A stretch of 64,000 bases of DNA from Flavimaribacter sediminis (GCF_019492055.1 NZ_JAICBX010000004.1:124001-188000); one strand, 5' to 3'. Numbered from the stretch's first letter, positions 26,400 to 36,203 are shown. Program-made: numbers and translations. The notes: generated from the sequence alone by a model not told the origin.

Positions 26400-26945
26400 T
26401 CAGCTCTCTGGCGCCGGGCTGCAGTCCGCGTCGGCCAGGAACTGTCTGGAAATTTCCTCCCAGCTTGGATCGGGCGAGACCGTGCGCAGGGCAAGATAGC
26501 CTTCATTGCCGGGATATTCGATCAGCACGGCGTCCGTCAGGATGTCCGGCAGGTTCTTGCGATAGCGCGTCATCTGGCGCGGCGTTGCAATGACCACGTC
26601 AAGCCCTTGATCCGTGCTGCTGCGGTCGTTCATGCTGTAGATCTCGTCCGACGCGGGATTGAAGATCGCCAGCGACCAGTATGGATTTTCGCTTTCCGAA
26701 CTCACGCGCACCGGTTGGTCGGAGATATCGAAGCGGCAGATGGCGCTGCGGACGAACGGGTTGCTGTAGGACAGCAGGCTTTCGCGGCCCGGGGGAAGAA
26801 CGTGGAAGAAGTTCGTCGGCCCCAGGGCTTCGATCTGCTTCCAGGCGTTGCGATCGGCGTAACGCGGGATCGCCATGATGATGACGATGTGGAGCAGCGC
26901 GGCTCCGACCAGCCCGGCAAGCAGCAGGAAGAGCGCCCTAAGCAT
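26400..26945 (-). CDS. DUF1254-type exported protein
   Basis: From the ATG at 26945, overlapping the stop of the DUF1214 gene, the protein has 181 residues. An N-terminal membrane helix (about 2-23) is followed by a soluble domain with NPFVRSAICRFDISDQPV, NPYWSLAIFNPASDEIYS and YPGNEGYLALR, as in the short DUF1254 proteins paired with DUF1214 in rhizobia and Brucella. It should be periplasmic or membrane-anchored. Function is unknown. The long upstream extension of the frame is antisense-like and rejected. Confidence 0.75.
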   Translation of the reverse strand: MLRALFLLLAGLVGAALLHIVIIMAIPRYADRNAWKQIEALGPTNFFHVLPPGRESLLSYSNPFVRSAICRFDISDQPVRVSSESENPYWSLAIFNPASDEIYSMNDRSSTDQGLDVVIATPRQMTRYRKNLPDILTDAVLIEYPGNEGYLALRTVSPDPSWEEISRQFLADADCSPAPES

Positions 26946-27528
26946 CGTCGCAGCCCAGACGTTCGATTTTCGGCATTTCCAGCTCTTCCAGCCGCGTGCT
27001 GCCTGCTGTCGGCGTGTCGAACAGGGTGAGGATAAGTCGGAAATGTTGCGGCGCGCCGTCAATAGCCATCCAGTTGCCAGCCGAAGGCGTCCGGTCGAGG
27101 ACGATGGTGAACAGGCCGTCGCCGTCGCGGGTGACCTCATGCGAATGGAAGGCGTAAGGGAAGGGACCGTCGACGGCGTACAGCCGGTCTTCCGCGTCGG
27201 TCATGTGCAGGCTCCAGAAGCGGGCCGGCGGCGTTTTGCCGCCGACGACGTAGCTGCAGTTCCCGCGCAAGCGCTGCCCTGAATCATCATTGTCTGCGAC
27301 GAAGACCAGACCTTCGGCGCCGGCGAGCAGAACCTTGCCTGCCCGCGCCCTGTGCGCCTTGGCGTAAGGGTCGGCGTTTTTGGTGTGCGCTACAGGCCAG
27401 GCTTTCCATGCGCCGATCTCGATGGACCCGAAGCCGACCGTTGCCTTGAGCGCGTAGACAGCGCTGAACGTCGCGCCGGCGAAGGCGATGACGAGCACGA
27501 TTGCTATCGACAGGGGTACGCGAAACAT
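26938..27528 (-). CDS. DUF1214 domain exported protein
   Basis: The 196-residue protein has an N-terminal membrane helix or signal (about 5-27) and a DUF1214 region: AWPVAHTKNADPYAKAHRAR, CSYVVGGKTPPARFWSLHM and APQHFRLILTLFDTP. It is the first of a two-gene unit with the DUF1254 gene, which overlaps its end by eight bases. In larger proteins DUF1254 and DUF1214 occur fused; here they are separate small proteins that may act as a complex. Confidence 0.82.
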   Translation of the reverse strand: MFRVPLSIAIVLVIAFAGATFSAVYALKATVGFGSIEIGAWKAWPVAHTKNADPYAKAHRARAGKVLLAGAEGLVFVADNDDSGQRLRGNCSYVVGGKTPPARFWSLHMTDAEDRLYAVDGPFPYAFHSHEVTRDGDGLFTIVLDRTPSAGNWMAIDGAPQHFRLILTLFDTPTAGSTRLEELEMPKIERLGCDDA

Positions 27529-27534
27529 CCCTCG

Positions 27535-29685
27535 TCAGCGTCTCACTTCAGCGGAGCGCTGCGGTTCGACGGTCAGTTGCGGGGCATTCTCGAAATCCTC
27601 GACGAGCGCGCGCAGAATGTCGGTCGTTTCCCTGGACATGAAGCGCGGCCGCTGGATGATATCGCCGTTCTCGCCCTCAAGACCGGCGTCGGCCACCGTC
27701 GCCGGCGCCGCCGCGCCGTCGGGAAGCGGATCGTCGATATAGGGGATCGGCCGCAATTCTATGCCTTGATGCGCGTAGGTCATGACCTGTTTGAACGTCA
27801 TGGCCGGCAGCGAACCCCCGGTCATCCGGTTTGTGGTGGTGAAATCGTCGTTCCCAAACCACACTGCAGTGGTGAAATTGCCAGTAAAGCCGATGAACCA
27901 GCCGTCGCGATAGGCCTGGGTGGTGCCGGTCTTACCTGCGGTTCGGATATTGTCGAGCTTCGCCCGGCGACCCGTTCCCCATTCGGGAATCTGCACCAGG
28001 ATTGAGTTCATCGACCGCGTCGCCTCGACAGAAAGCACCCGCTTGCGCGGCGGCGCGTCGACCGCGTGATCGTAAAGAACCTCGCCGTCGTAGTTGATGA
28101 TCTGGGTTATGCCGTGCCGGTCCGACGAAATGCCGCCGGCGGGAAACACCGCGTAGGCCGTGGCCTGGTCAAGCACGGTCACCTCCGACGTGCCGAGCGG
28201 CATGGTCTTGTCGGTCCGCACGGGCGATTCCACACCAAAACGTCGCGCCGTCTCGGCGATCGCCGGGGTGCCGAGATGATCGCGGGCGAGACGGACCGGT
28301 ATCGTATTGACGGATTTGACCAGCGCCCGGGTGAGATCGACCCGGCCGGAATAGCCGCGTCCGTAGTTGCGCGGCGACCAGCCGTTCCAGGTGATTGGCG
28401 CGTCGCTGATGCGCGATTCCGGCGTGAAGCCGTTTTCCATCGCCGTCGCGTAGACATAGACCTTGAAGGAGGATCCCGGCTGCCGCAACGCATTGGCGGC
28501 TCGATTGAACTGGCTCTCGCCGTAATCGCGCCCGCCGACCATGGCGCGGACCGCGCCGCCATTCTCGATCATCACAATGGCGCCCTGGTTGACGCGGTAG
28601 CGCTTGCCGTAGCGTCTGAGGCCGGATTCCAGCGCCTCTTCGGCGGAGCGCTGCAGATTGGGATCGAAGGTGGTGCGCACGATCAGCGAGTGCTGGTCCA
28701 TCCGCCCGGCGATCTTCTTGACTTCCTCGAAAGACCAGTCGAGGAAATAGTCCGGCGTGTCGGCGCTGTCGCGGTCGACGACGTTGGCGGGGTTGCGGCG
28801 GGCGCCGATGACCTGGCCCTCGGTGAGGAACCGGCCCTGAACCATATTGGTCAGCACTTCGTTGGCGCGGGCGCGGGCCGCCGGCAGGTTGATGTGCGGG
28901 GCGTAGCGGGCAGGGGCCTTGAACAGGCCGGCGAGCATGGCCGCTTCGGCAAGCGTGACTTCCGTGACGTCCTTGCCGAAATAGTAGCGCGACGCGGCCG
29001 CGATGCCAAAGGTGCCGCCGCCCATATAGGCGCGGTCGAGATAGAGGCGCAGAATTTCCTTTTTCGGCAGATTGGCTTCCAGCCAGATCGCGAGAAACGC
29101 CTCGTTGACCTTGCGCGTGATCGTGCGCTCATTGGTCAGAAACAGGTTCTTGGCAAGCTGCTGGGTGATCGTCGAGCCGCCCTGGACTACGGAATTGGCC
29201 TTGACGTTTTCGGTCATTGCGCGCGCCAGGCCCATGGCGTCGATGCCGTAATGGAAGAAGAAGCGGCGGTCTTCGGTCGCCAGAACCGCGTTGATAACGT
29301 GATCCGGCAGTTCCTCGACAGGCACGGAATCCTCGTGGATGATGCCCCTGCGGCCGATTTCGGCGCCGTAGCGATCGAGGAACGTCACGGCGAAATCGTC
29401 CTGTTCCGCCCAATTGCCGTGGGTGTGTTCGAAGGCCGGGAGGGCGAGCGCCAGCATGACCACCGCGCCAGCTGTGCCGAGCGTCATCGCCTCGCCGAGG
29501 ACTTCGAACACGGCCCTCTTGAAACCGCGCATGCGAAAGCGCATGAAGAAGATATTGGATCTATCCCAGAACGACAGAAGCCCGGCCCCGGCCGACCAGA
29601 GCGTGGAATCGATCCAGGAATCGATGCGCAGCAGCAGTTTTCTGCTGGAACGCGGTCTGTCGGCGCCGTTAAAAGGATCCTGCAC
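27535..29685 (-). CDS. Class A penicillin-binding protein (transglycosylase/transpeptidase, PBP1A family)
   Basis: The 716-residue protein has one N-terminal membrane helix (about 65-85). A GT51 glycosyltransferase domain follows, with the catalytic Glu E138 in EDRRFF, then GGSTITQQLAKNLFL and KVNEAFLAIWLE. The transpeptidase domain has RQPGSSFK (S405 as nucleophile, K408), SVN and KTGTT. It polymerises lipid II and cross-links peptidoglycan in the periplasm. The DUF1214 gene begins six bases after its stop, so the three minus-strand genes may be co-transcribed. A single ATG start fits the family length. Confidence 0.93.
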   Translation of the reverse strand: MQDPFNGADRPRSSRKLLLRIDSWIDSTLWSAGAGLLSFWDRSNIFFMRFRMRGFKRAVFEVLGEAMTLGTAGAVVMLALALPAFEHTHGNWAEQDDFAVTFLDRYGAEIGRRGIIHEDSVPVEELPDHVINAVLATEDRRFFFHYGIDAMGLARAMTENVKANSVVQGGSTITQQLAKNLFLTNERTITRKVNEAFLAIWLEANLPKKEILRLYLDRAYMGGGTFGIAAASRYYFGKDVTEVTLAEAAMLAGLFKAPARYAPHINLPAARARANEVLTNMVQGRFLTEGQVIGARRNPANVVDRDSADTPDYFLDWSFEEVKKIAGRMDQHSLIVRTTFDPNLQRSAEEALESGLRRYGKRYRVNQGAIVMIENGGAVRAMVGGRDYGESQFNRAANALRQPGSSFKVYVYATAMENGFTPESRISDAPITWNGWSPRNYGRGYSGRVDLTRALVKSVNTIPVRLARDHLGTPAIAETARRFGVESPVRTDKTMPLGTSEVTVLDQATAYAVFPAGGISSDRHGITQIINYDGEVLYDHAVDAPPRKRVLSVEATRSMNSILVQIPEWGTGRRAKLDNIRTAGKTGTTQAYRDGWFIGFTGNFTTAVWFGNDDFTTTNRMTGGSLPAMTFKQVMTYAHQGIELRPIPYIDDPLPDGAAAPATVADAGLEGENGDIIQRPRFMSRETTDILRALVEDFENAPQLTVEPQRSAEVRR

Positions 29686-29833
29686 CCTGCTTGTCCCGTT
29701 TGAAGCCTCCGGCAGGCTTGTTTCTCAAGCCATAATCCGGCCAGTCTATTGCATGTCCCGTTTGAAAAGAACATGGGGTTTCTCACATTGTATTTATTAA
29801 CCCCTGCAGAAGTATAAACAGGACAAATCAAGG

Positions 29834-30292
29834 TTGAGTGAACCATTCTGGAAGACAACACGGCTTGAAGACATGGACCAGAGGCAATGGGAAAGCCTCT
29901 GCGACGGCTGTGGTCGTTGCTGTCTCAACAAGCTTGAAGACTGGGACACCGGCGAAATCGCCTGGACGAATATCGCCTGCAGGCTGCTCGACCAGAACAG
30001 TTGCCGCTGCAGCAATTACGACGATCGCCAGTCAGAGGTGCCGGACTGCATCGGCCTGACGCCGCAGACCGTGCGGCAGCTAAGTTGGCTGCCGCCGACT
30101 TGCGGCTATCGGCTGGTCGCCGAAGGCCGCGATCTCTATTGGTGGCATCCGCTGGTTTCCGGCGATCCCGACAGCGTCCACGCCGCCGGCGTTTCGGTGC
30201 GTGGACGAACCGTTTCGGAAGAGGGCCTGGACGTTGAAGACTACGAGGACTTCATCGTCGACTGGCCGTTCGAGGATGTGGACGAGGACTGA
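29834..30292 (+). CDS. YcgN family cysteine-cluster protein (UPF0260)
   Basis: The 152-residue protein carries the cysteine cluster of the YcgN/CxxCxxxC family: LCDGCGRCC near residues 22-30, then [17 protein letters not shown] and PPTCGY. The spacing suggests metal or iron-sulphur binding, though the role is not established. The start is probably TTG at 29834 behind AAGG, giving the usual SEPFWKTT beginning; the first ATG is 13 codons later and would remove it. Confidence 0.88.
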   Translation: MSEPFWKTTRLEDMDQRQWESLCDGCGRCCLNKLEDWDTGEIAWTNIACRLLDQNSCRCSNYDDRQSEVPDCIGLTPQTVRQLSWLPPTCGYRLVAEGRDLYWWHPLVSGDPDSVHAAGVSVRGRTVSEEGLDVEDYEDFIVDWPFEDVDED

Positions 30293-30297
30293 GCGTT

Positions 30298-31683
30298 CTA
30301 GCCAAACGTCTTGGCCAGATGGTCTGAAATGACGGCTTTCAGCTCCAGCCCCTCGACATCCTGGAACGGCAGATCCTCCGTCCCGAGATAGGCTTTCTGG
30401 TTCATGGCGGTCCAGGCGTTGACGGCGAGACGGTATTTGCCCGACGGGTCGATATCGTGATCGGCGACGTGCACATAGTCGCCCGTGCGGCCTTCAAGAT
30501 CCTTTGCCGCGAACTGGTTGGCGCGCGCGAGCATGGGCAGAAGCTGATCGCCGCTGACCTCCGCGACCTGCAGGCCGCCGCCAAACCGTACGAAAGCGTT
30601 GAAATCGAAGCGGCTGAGGGGGCCTTGCGACAGGGGCGCGCCGAAGGTCGTGTGGCCGATCATGGCGATATCCGCCCCGGTCGCCTGCCGCATAGCCTCG
30701 GTGGCCTGCAGGATCGAGTTGTGGACGTCGAAACTCTGCGGAATGTCGGCGATGATTTCCTTGTCCTCGTCGGTGAGGTGCTCGCTCATCTGGGTCGCCA
30801 CCACGTCTGCCAGAGCCGCGTCGCCGGCGACCGGCTCCACCGCCTCGCTGCGGTAGCGGGTCGTCACGCCGTCGGGGCCCTTGAACAGCTCCAGTACGCC
30901 GATCTGGGTTCCCCAGCTTGCACCGTGAAAATAGGGGACGCCCTTGTGGTTCATCGCGAAATCGAGGTGGTCATGCGCGCCCTGGATGACGGAGCTCTCC
31001 GGCAGGCTGTCGATGAAGGTCTTGTCGGCGCTGACGCCGGCATGGCTCATGATGACCTTGAGGTCCGCGTCGGCGCCGGCGTCCGGCAGCGCGTCTGAGA
31101 CGAATTGCGCGGTGTCGAGGAATGTCAGCGTGTCGCGCGCAGGCTTGCGGTAAACAAAGGGATTGGTCGCGGCGAGCCCGAGCAGCGAAATGTCGACGCC
31201 GCCAAGGCCCAGGCGATCGGACACCGGCGCGAAGAAGCGGCCCGTGCGTTTGTCGAGCAGGTTCGAGATGACGCTGACGCCAGCCTGATCAGCCTTGGCG
31301 ACAAAGGTCGACATGTCGTCATAAATCGCGACTTCGTGGTTGCCGAGATTGATCACCACCGGCATTTCGGCGGCGAGCGCTGACAAAAACGCCCATTCGG
31401 CGAGGCCTCCCGAGCGTGTGCAGACAACGTTGCCGCGCTCGAAAATGTCGCCGTTGATGAGAACGGCCGAGGGAACGCCAGCGTCGTCGCGCAAAGTCTT
31501 CAGTTGCTCAAGCAGGGCGGGCAGGCGCGCGTAAGGCGCATGCAGGTCGGCGATCGTGAAAAGCACGGCGTCTGCTTGCGTGTTGGCGAAAGCGAAACCG
31601 GGAGCGGCTGCCGCGGCGCTTGCGGCGAGAAGGCCCTTCAGAACATGGCGACGGTCGAGGACGAAAGAAGATTTCAGCATCAA
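30298..31683 (-). CDS. Exported metallophosphoesterase / 5'-nucleotidase family protein
   Basis: The 461-residue protein starts with a probable Tat signal (RRHVLKG followed by an Ala-rich stretch to about residue 33). The catalytic domain has the calcineurin-like metal motifs DLHAPY, NGDIFERGN, NLGNHE, SHAG and GAHDH, and a C-terminal 5'-nucleotidase-type domain with VHVADHDIDPSGKYRL. It would hydrolyse phosphate esters or nucleotides in the periplasm. It ends five bases from the convergent YcgN gene. The substrate is not evident. Confidence 0.82.
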   Translation of the reverse strand: MMLKSSFVLDRRHVLKGLLAASAAAAAPGFAFANTQADAVLFTIADLHAPYARLPALLEQLKTLRDDAGVPSAVLINGDIFERGNVVCTRSGGLAEWAFLSALAAEMPVVINLGNHEVAIYDDMSTFVAKADQAGVSVISNLLDKRTGRFFAPVSDRLGLGGVDISLLGLAATNPFVYRKPARDTLTFLDTAQFVSDALPDAGADADLKVIMSHAGVSADKTFIDSLPESSVIQGAHDHLDFAMNHKGVPYFHGASWGTQIGVLELFKGPDGVTTRYRSEAVEPVAGDAALADVVATQMSEHLTDEDKEIIADIPQSFDVHNSILQATEAMRQATGADIAMIGHTTFGAPLSQGPLSRFDFNAFVRFGGGLQVAEVSGDQLLPMLARANQFAAKDLEGRTGDYVHVADHDIDPSGKYRLAVNAWTAMNQKAYLGTEDLPFQDVEGLELKAVISDHLAKTFG

Positions 31684-32022
31684 AAGCTCCTGATACGGAT
31701 CGTAGGAAAAAAGCGATAATTCCCGTTCACCAAAAACATTTCCGTGACACGATGATGAAGGCGGTGCGCCTTAAGAACCGATTTGCCCGGAACGTCTGCC
31801 CGCCCGCCTGCGACCCTTGATCGCAAGCGGCATCATAATACACATTGACGTGGAGGATGCATCTATCGCGGCCATTCATGTCGAGTTCAGCCAAGGTCGC
31901 GTAGACAGGGGACAACACAGCGGGACGTTCAGGAAAAACTTGGACGCAACCGGCCCGCTTATAGTACACCAGAACCAGTTTCAGGCCGCGACCACAGGTC
32001 CGGCCAGACGAGCAGGGCAATT
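31684..32022. other. Intergenic region between the phosphoesterase and feuN
   Basis: The 339-base divergent gap should hold the promoters of the phosphoesterase and the feuNPQ operon. I see no strong inverted repeat, RNA gene or convincing ORF in it. Confidence 0.35.
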
Positions 32023-32277
32023 ATGAGACATTACAGACGGGTGATTTTTGCGATTGCGGCGATGCTCGCCGCTTCCGCCCTTACAGGACAGGCTCTTGCA
32101 CAGAACCGCGCCGATTGTTCGCGCGCGGCCTCGCGCGTGGTCGCCCAGACCGGCGGGCAGTTGCTGTCGGTGCAGACGGCCAAGAACGGCAACCAGGTGG
32201 TCTGCCGGGTAACGGTGCTTGCAAGCGATCAGAGCGGCAAACGCCGCACCAAGAAGACCATAACAGTCAGGCCCTGA
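32023..32277 (+). CDS. feuN: Small periplasmic protein, probable FeuN (modulator of FeuQ)
   Basis: The 84-residue protein has a signal peptide ending at QALA, leaving a basic mature part of about 58 residues with two cysteines (ADCSRA and VVCRV). It directly precedes a FeuP/FeuQ-type two-component pair. In Sinorhizobium meliloti the small periplasmic protein FeuN is encoded at this position and restrains the sensor FeuQ. The assignment here rests on position, size, export signal and domain order; I could not align it to FeuN. The response-regulator gene begins 35 bases after its stop. Confidence 0.72.
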   Translation: MRHYRRVIFAIAAMLAASALTGQALAQNRADCSRAASRVVAQTGGQLLSVQTAKNGNQVVCRVTVLASDQSGKRRTKKTITVRP

Positions 32278-32312
32278 CGGGGCATGACGGTCGTTTCAAC
32301 GAAAGAGAAATC

Positions 32313-32987
32313 ATGCGGATACTTGTAGTAGAGGATGACAGGGATCTGAACCGGCAGCTCTGCGAGGCCCTGGAAGAGGCGGGTTACGTCGTCGACAAGG
32401 CCTTTGACGGCGAGGAGGGGCATTTTCTTGGCGACACCGAGCCCTATGACGCCGTGATTCTCGATATCGGCCTGCCGGAAAAGGATGGCATCACTGTTCT
32501 GGAGGAGTGGCGCGAGAACGACCGGACCATGCCGGTGCTGATGCTGACGGCGCGCGACCGCTGGAGCGACAAGGTCGCCGGCATCGACGCCGGCGCCGAC
32601 GATTACGTCGCCAAGCCCTTCCACGTGGAAGAGGTGCTGGCGCGACTGAGAGCGCTGATACGCCGCGCCGCCGGCCTTGCGTCGTCGGAGATCGCCTGCG
32701 GTCCGCTGCGTCTCGACACGCGCGGCGCCAAGGTGACCGTCGACGGAAGGGCGCTGAAACTGACCTCCCACGAATTCCGCTTGCTCGCCTATCTGCTGCA
32801 CCATGTCGGAAAGGTGGTGTCGCGCACGGAACTGGTGGAACATCTCTACGACCAGGATTTTGACCGGGATTCCAACACCATCGAGGTGTTCGTCGGGCGT
32901 CTGCGCAAGAAGATCGGCATCGACATGATCGAGACGATCCGCGGACTCGGCTACCGGATCCAGGCGCCCGCCGATGGCGGACAATAA
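32313..32987 (+). CDS. feuP: OmpR/PhoP-type response regulator FeuP
   Basis: The 224-residue protein has a receiver domain with the acidic pocket EDD at 7-9, phospho-acceptor D51 (AVILDIGLP) and the conserved Lys in VAKPFH, then a winged-helix DNA-binding domain (LTSHEFRLLAYLL to IRGLGYRIQ). PhoP-like receivers with LMLTARDRWSDKVAGIDAGADDY are typical of FeuP. In rhizobia FeuPQ controls, among others, the cyclic glucan exporter gene ndvA. The ATG at 32313 gives the normal family start; the frame upstream overlaps feuN. It overlaps feuQ by 14 bases. Confidence 0.9.
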   Translation: MRILVVEDDRDLNRQLCEALEEAGYVVDKAFDGEEGHFLGDTEPYDAVILDIGLPEKDGITVLEEWRENDRTMPVLMLTARDRWSDKVAGIDAGADDYVAKPFHVEEVLARLRALIRRAAGLASSEIACGPLRLDTRGAKVTVDGRALKLTSHEFRLLAYLLHHVGKVVSRTELVEHLYDQDFDRDSNTIEVFVGRLRKKIGIDMIETIRGLGYRIQAPADGGQ

Positions 32988-34371
32988 CGCCAAGGCGCAG
33001 TCGCTCACCGCCCGAGTGCTGACGATCGCGACCGTCTGGGCCGTGATCGCCCTGGTGGTGATCGCCGTGCTGATATCGACGCTCTATCGCAACAACGCAG
33101 AACGCGCCTTTCGCGAAGTCCTGCTTGCGCGCCTTTACAATCTCATCAATTCGGTCTCGGTTGGCGAGGACGGACAACTCGGCGGCGAGGTGCAGCTGGG
33201 CGATCTCGGGTTTTCGCAACCCGACAGCGGCCTCTACTGGATCGCTGATATCGTCGACGGCGACGACACGGACCGCCTTACGTCTCCATCCATGGGCACG
33301 CTGCAGATCGACGTGCCTTCCGCGGGCGAAATCCCGTTCAACGCGCGATACGAACGATTCTACCCGACGATTGACAGCAACGGCCATGAAATCGTCGTGG
33401 CCGAAACCGAGATCGTGCTGGAAGGCGGCACGATCGCACGATTCAGGGTAACGGGAAGCCAGCATGCGGTGGATGGCGACGTCGCCGCGTTTTCGCATCG
33501 TCTCTATCTGTATCTCGGGCTGTTCGGTGTGCTCAGCGTCTTCGTCAACGGTTTCGCTATCCTGTATGGACTACGCCCGCTCGACGCCGTCAAGCGCGCG
33601 CTGGAGGACATCCGAACGGGCAAGACAGAGACGCTGACCGGCCATTTTCCCAGGGAAATCGTTCCGCTGGCGGCGGAGGTCAACGCGCTTATCGACAACA
33701 ACAAGCGGATCGTCGAGCGGGCGCGCATGCAGGTCGGCAATCTGGCGCATTCCCTCAAAACACCGATCGCCGTGCTGCTCAACGAAACCCGCGGGATGAA
33801 GCCGGAACAGGCGACGCTGGTCAGCGAACAGGCGCGGGCGATGCAGCAGCAGGTCCAGCACTATCTCGACCGGGCGCGCATCGCCGCGCAGCAGAACTCA
33901 TTGCTCGTACGAACTGACACCGCCGAGGTTCTGGAGCGGCTGACCCGGGTCATGCGCCGGCTTAATCCCGATACCGAGTTCGATCTCGCGCTGCCGGAGG
34001 GCGCGCCGCAGCTCGCCATGGAACAGCACGATGTCGAAGAGATTCTCGGCAATCTGCTGGAAAACGCCGCAAAGTGGGCTAACGGCAAGGTTTCGATTAC
34101 AGCAGAAGCGCCCGAGAAGATCAGGAGCGGCTCTGGTCAGAGGCCGCTGATGGATATACTCATCGACGACGACGGCCCCGGCATGCCGGAAGACCAACTC
34201 GAAGAGGCGCTGAAACGCGGCAAGCGACTGGACGAGAGCAAGCCCGGAACGGGGCTCGGCCTTTCGATCGTCAGCGAGATCGCCGGCGAATACAAGGGCG
34301 CGTTCAAGCTGGAGCGCAGCGCGCTTGGCGGATTGCGCGCCCGCCTGTCGCTTCCGGTTGCGGTTCGGTGA
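32974..34371 (+). CDS. feuQ: Sensor histidine kinase FeuQ (PhoQ-like)
   Basis: The 465-residue sensor has two membrane helices (about 15-37 and 175-197) around a periplasmic domain, then HAMP, HisKA and HATPase domains. The H box is NLAHSLKTPIAVL with H259 intact, as in PhoQ/FeuQ kinases. The N box ENAAKWANG and G boxes DDDGPGMP and GTGLGLSIV are present. The periplasmic loop is the place where FeuN would act. The gene overlaps feuP, so the two proteins are made together. Confidence 0.9.
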   Translation: MADNNAKAQSLTARVLTIATVWAVIALVVIAVLISTLYRNNAERAFREVLLARLYNLINSVSVGEDGQLGGEVQLGDLGFSQPDSGLYWIADIVDGDDTDRLTSPSMGTLQIDVPSAGEIPFNARYERFYPTIDSNGHEIVVAETEIVLEGGTIARFRVTGSQHAVDGDVAAFSHRLYLYLGLFGVLSVFVNGFAILYGLRPLDAVKRALEDIRTGKTETLTGHFPREIVPLAAEVNALIDNNKRIVERARMQVGNLAHSLKTPIAVLLNETRGMKPEQATLVSEQARAMQQQVQHYLDRARIAAQQNSLLVRTDTAEVLERLTRVMRRLNPDTEFDLALPEGAPQLAMEQHDVEEILGNLLENAAKWANGKVSITAEAPEKIRSGSGQRPLMDILIDDDGPGMPEDQLEEALKRGKRLDESKPGTGLGLSIVSEIAGEYKGAFKLERSALGGLRARLSLPVAVR

Positions 34372-34447
34372 ACGCGATCAAAACACGGCCACATTGATGG
34401 TCTAAAGAGCAACTCTTACCGGTCAGTCGATGCGAAGGCCCTTTCCA

Positions 34448-34870
34448 ATGAAGCCATTGCCGCTTGTATTCGCCAGTATCATCGCCGTTTCCGGATGCGC
34501 CGCATCCGGGAACGAGACGAGTGCGCCCAATGCCTTCTGGCCACAGAGCCAAGGTGACAACGCGGCGCTCGCCGCGTTCCAGGGCGGGATCATCGATCCG
34601 CAGGTCTCCGCCACGTTGAGCCGGAACGACCGGGCGCGGGCGCTGGAGGCCGAATATCGCGCGCTTGAACTCGATTCGGCCGGAAAGGTTATCACCTGGC
34701 AGGGCAAGAAGGACGGCGTCGGCGGCGAAGTCTACGCCGGGCAGAGCTATATCGTTGGCTCGCAGCACTGCCGGCAGTTGCATCACACCGTCAACCAGAA
34801 TGGCGCAAGCACCGCCTCGCGGGGCGCCGCTTGCCGCGACGAGAACGGCAACTGGGCGCCGCTGGGCTGA
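34448..34870 (+). CDS. Surface lipoprotein, RT0821/Lpp0805 family
   Basis: From the ATG at 34448 the protein has 140 residues: a lipoprotein signal with the lipobox AVSGC (Cys at about 18), then the pattern of the alphaproteobacterial RT0821/Lpp0805 surface proteins: ALAAFQGGIIDPQ, LSRNDRARALEAEYRALE, YIVGSQHCRQ, and a final ACRDENGNWAPLG. It is probably anchored in the outer membrane. An upstream in-frame ATG at 34430 adds six residues and has a poorer ribosome-binding site. Function is unknown. Confidence 0.83.
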   Translation: MKPLPLVFASIIAVSGCAASGNETSAPNAFWPQSQGDNAALAAFQGGIIDPQVSATLSRNDRARALEAEYRALELDSAGKVITWQGKKDGVGGEVYAGQSYIVGSQHCRQLHHTVNQNGASTASRGAACRDENGNWAPLG

Positions 34871-34899
34871 CGCCTGGCGTTTTCCAAACGCGCTTCGAC

Positions 34900-34918
34900 A
34901 GCGGTCGCCGCGACCGCT
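34900..34918. terminator. Terminator-like hairpin after the lipoprotein gene
   Basis: AGCGGTCG and CGACCGCT form an 8-base GC-rich stem with a 3-base loop, starting 30 bases after the lipoprotein stop. An AT-rich stretch follows about 15 bases later, but there is no immediate T-run. Confidence 0.45.
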
Positions 34919-35066
34919 TCACCCCGACAGCGACAATTTTGCATTTTTCATTGGAGTCATTCTAGGTTATCGGCTTGCTGACGAGAACGTAAGCTGAGAA
35001 ACCGCCCACCGGTACACCGCGCCGCAAGCCCTGTTTTCGCAAAGAACGGGACCCTATGTAACCAAG

Positions 35067-36203
35067 ATGCTGTTCTGGATATTCGCCGCACTGATGACGG
35101 TCGCTGTCGCGATTGTTCTGCTCGCTCCGGTCATGCGGCGGGAAACGCGCGGCGTTGCGGATCGTGATTTCGACGCCGAGGTCTATCGCGACCAGTTGTC
35201 CGAGATTGAACGGGATATCGAATCGGGCCTGATATCGGCCGAAGAGGCGGAATACGCCCGCGCCGAGGTGGGTCGACGGCTGATCAAGGCTTCGCGCGGC
35301 GCGGACGCGACGAGGAAAGCTGGCGGCGGCGCGGCGCGCATCACCGGATGGGTGGTTGTCATCGCCTTGCCGCTGATCGCCATCGGTGGATATTTGTCGC
35401 TCGGCAGCCCGGGCACGCCGGCGCTGCCCTTGTCGGCGCGCATGCAGGCCACGCCCGAAAACGCCGATCTCGCCATGCTGATCAAGCGCGCCGAGGACTA
35501 TCTGGCAAGCAATCCCGACGATGGCCGCGGCTGGGACGTGCTGGCGCCGATCTATCTTGAGAGCGGTCGCATCGCCGACGCCGAAATCGCCTATGCGAAC
35601 GCCATACGGCTGCTCGGATCGTCGGCGCAGCGGCAGGTTGGGCTCGGACAGGCGTTGTTTGCGAAGTCCGGCGGCATCGTGACCGCGGAAGCCCAGGCGG
35701 CTTTCGGCGAAGTTCAGAAATTTGCGCCCGGCGAGCCCTTTTCGGCCTATTTTCTTGCGCTGGGTCTGGCCCAGGAAGGACGAAGGCAGGAAGCGGCGGC
35801 CGCGTTTCGCGCGATGGTTGACAATGCGCCGGCCGACGCCTCCTGGTTGCCGGCCGTACGGCGGCAACTGGCCGAACTCGGGGACGGCGCGGCTCCCGAG
35901 CAGACGCTGCCCGGCCCAACGCGGGAAGACGTGGCGGCGGCCGAAGAGATGACCGACGAGGAACGCGGGCAGATGATCGAAGGCATGGTCGCCTCGCTCG
36001 ACGCGCGGCTGCGCGACGAACCTGACGATCTGCAGGGTTGGAAGCGGCTGATCCGCTCCTACATGGTGCTCGGACGCCCGGGCGACGCCGAAGGCGCGCT
36101 CGAGCGCGCGCTGGCGGCGTTCGATGGCGAAACAGACGCAATGCGGGAACTGCAGGAAGCGGCGATCGAAGCGGGCGTGCAGCCGGAGGAACGGGTCCAA
36201 TGA
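35067..36203 (+). CDS. ccmI: Cytochrome c maturation protein CcmI (CycH)
   Basis: The 378-residue protein has two membrane helices (about 2-22 and 92-112) linked by a cytoplasmic loop with the family motif [19 protein letters not shown] periplasmic TPR region follows ([48 protein letters not shown]). CcmI holds apocytochrome and delivers it to the CcmF/CcmH haem ligation machinery. It is the first gene of a coupled set ccmI-ccmE-ccmF-ccmH (cycHJKL of rhizobia); its stop overlaps the ccmE start. Confidence 0.93.
   Translation: MLFWIFAALMTVAVAIVLLAPVMRRETRGVADRDFDAEVYRDQLSEIERDIESGLISAEEAEYARAEVGRRLIKASRGADATRKAGGGAARITGWVVVIALPLIAIGGYLSLGSPGTPALPLSARMQATPENADLAMLIKRAEDYLASNPDDGRGWDVLAPIYLESGRIADAEIAYANAIRLLGSSAQRQVGLGQALFAKSGGIVTAEAQAAFGEVQKFAPGEPFSAYFLALGLAQEGRRQEAAAAFRAMVDNAPADASWLPAVRRQLAELGDGAAPEQTLPGPTREDVAAAEEMTDEERGQMIEGMVASLDARLRDEPDDLQGWKRLIRSYMVLGRPGDAEGALERALAAFDGETDAMRELQEAAIEAGVQPEERVQ

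Noticed and set aside
28066-29703. 545-codon plus-strand ORF
   Set aside because: It is exactly antisense to the penicillin-binding protein gene, rich in Gly, Arg, Asp and His, and has no recognisable domain; GC-rich antisense frames are often open.
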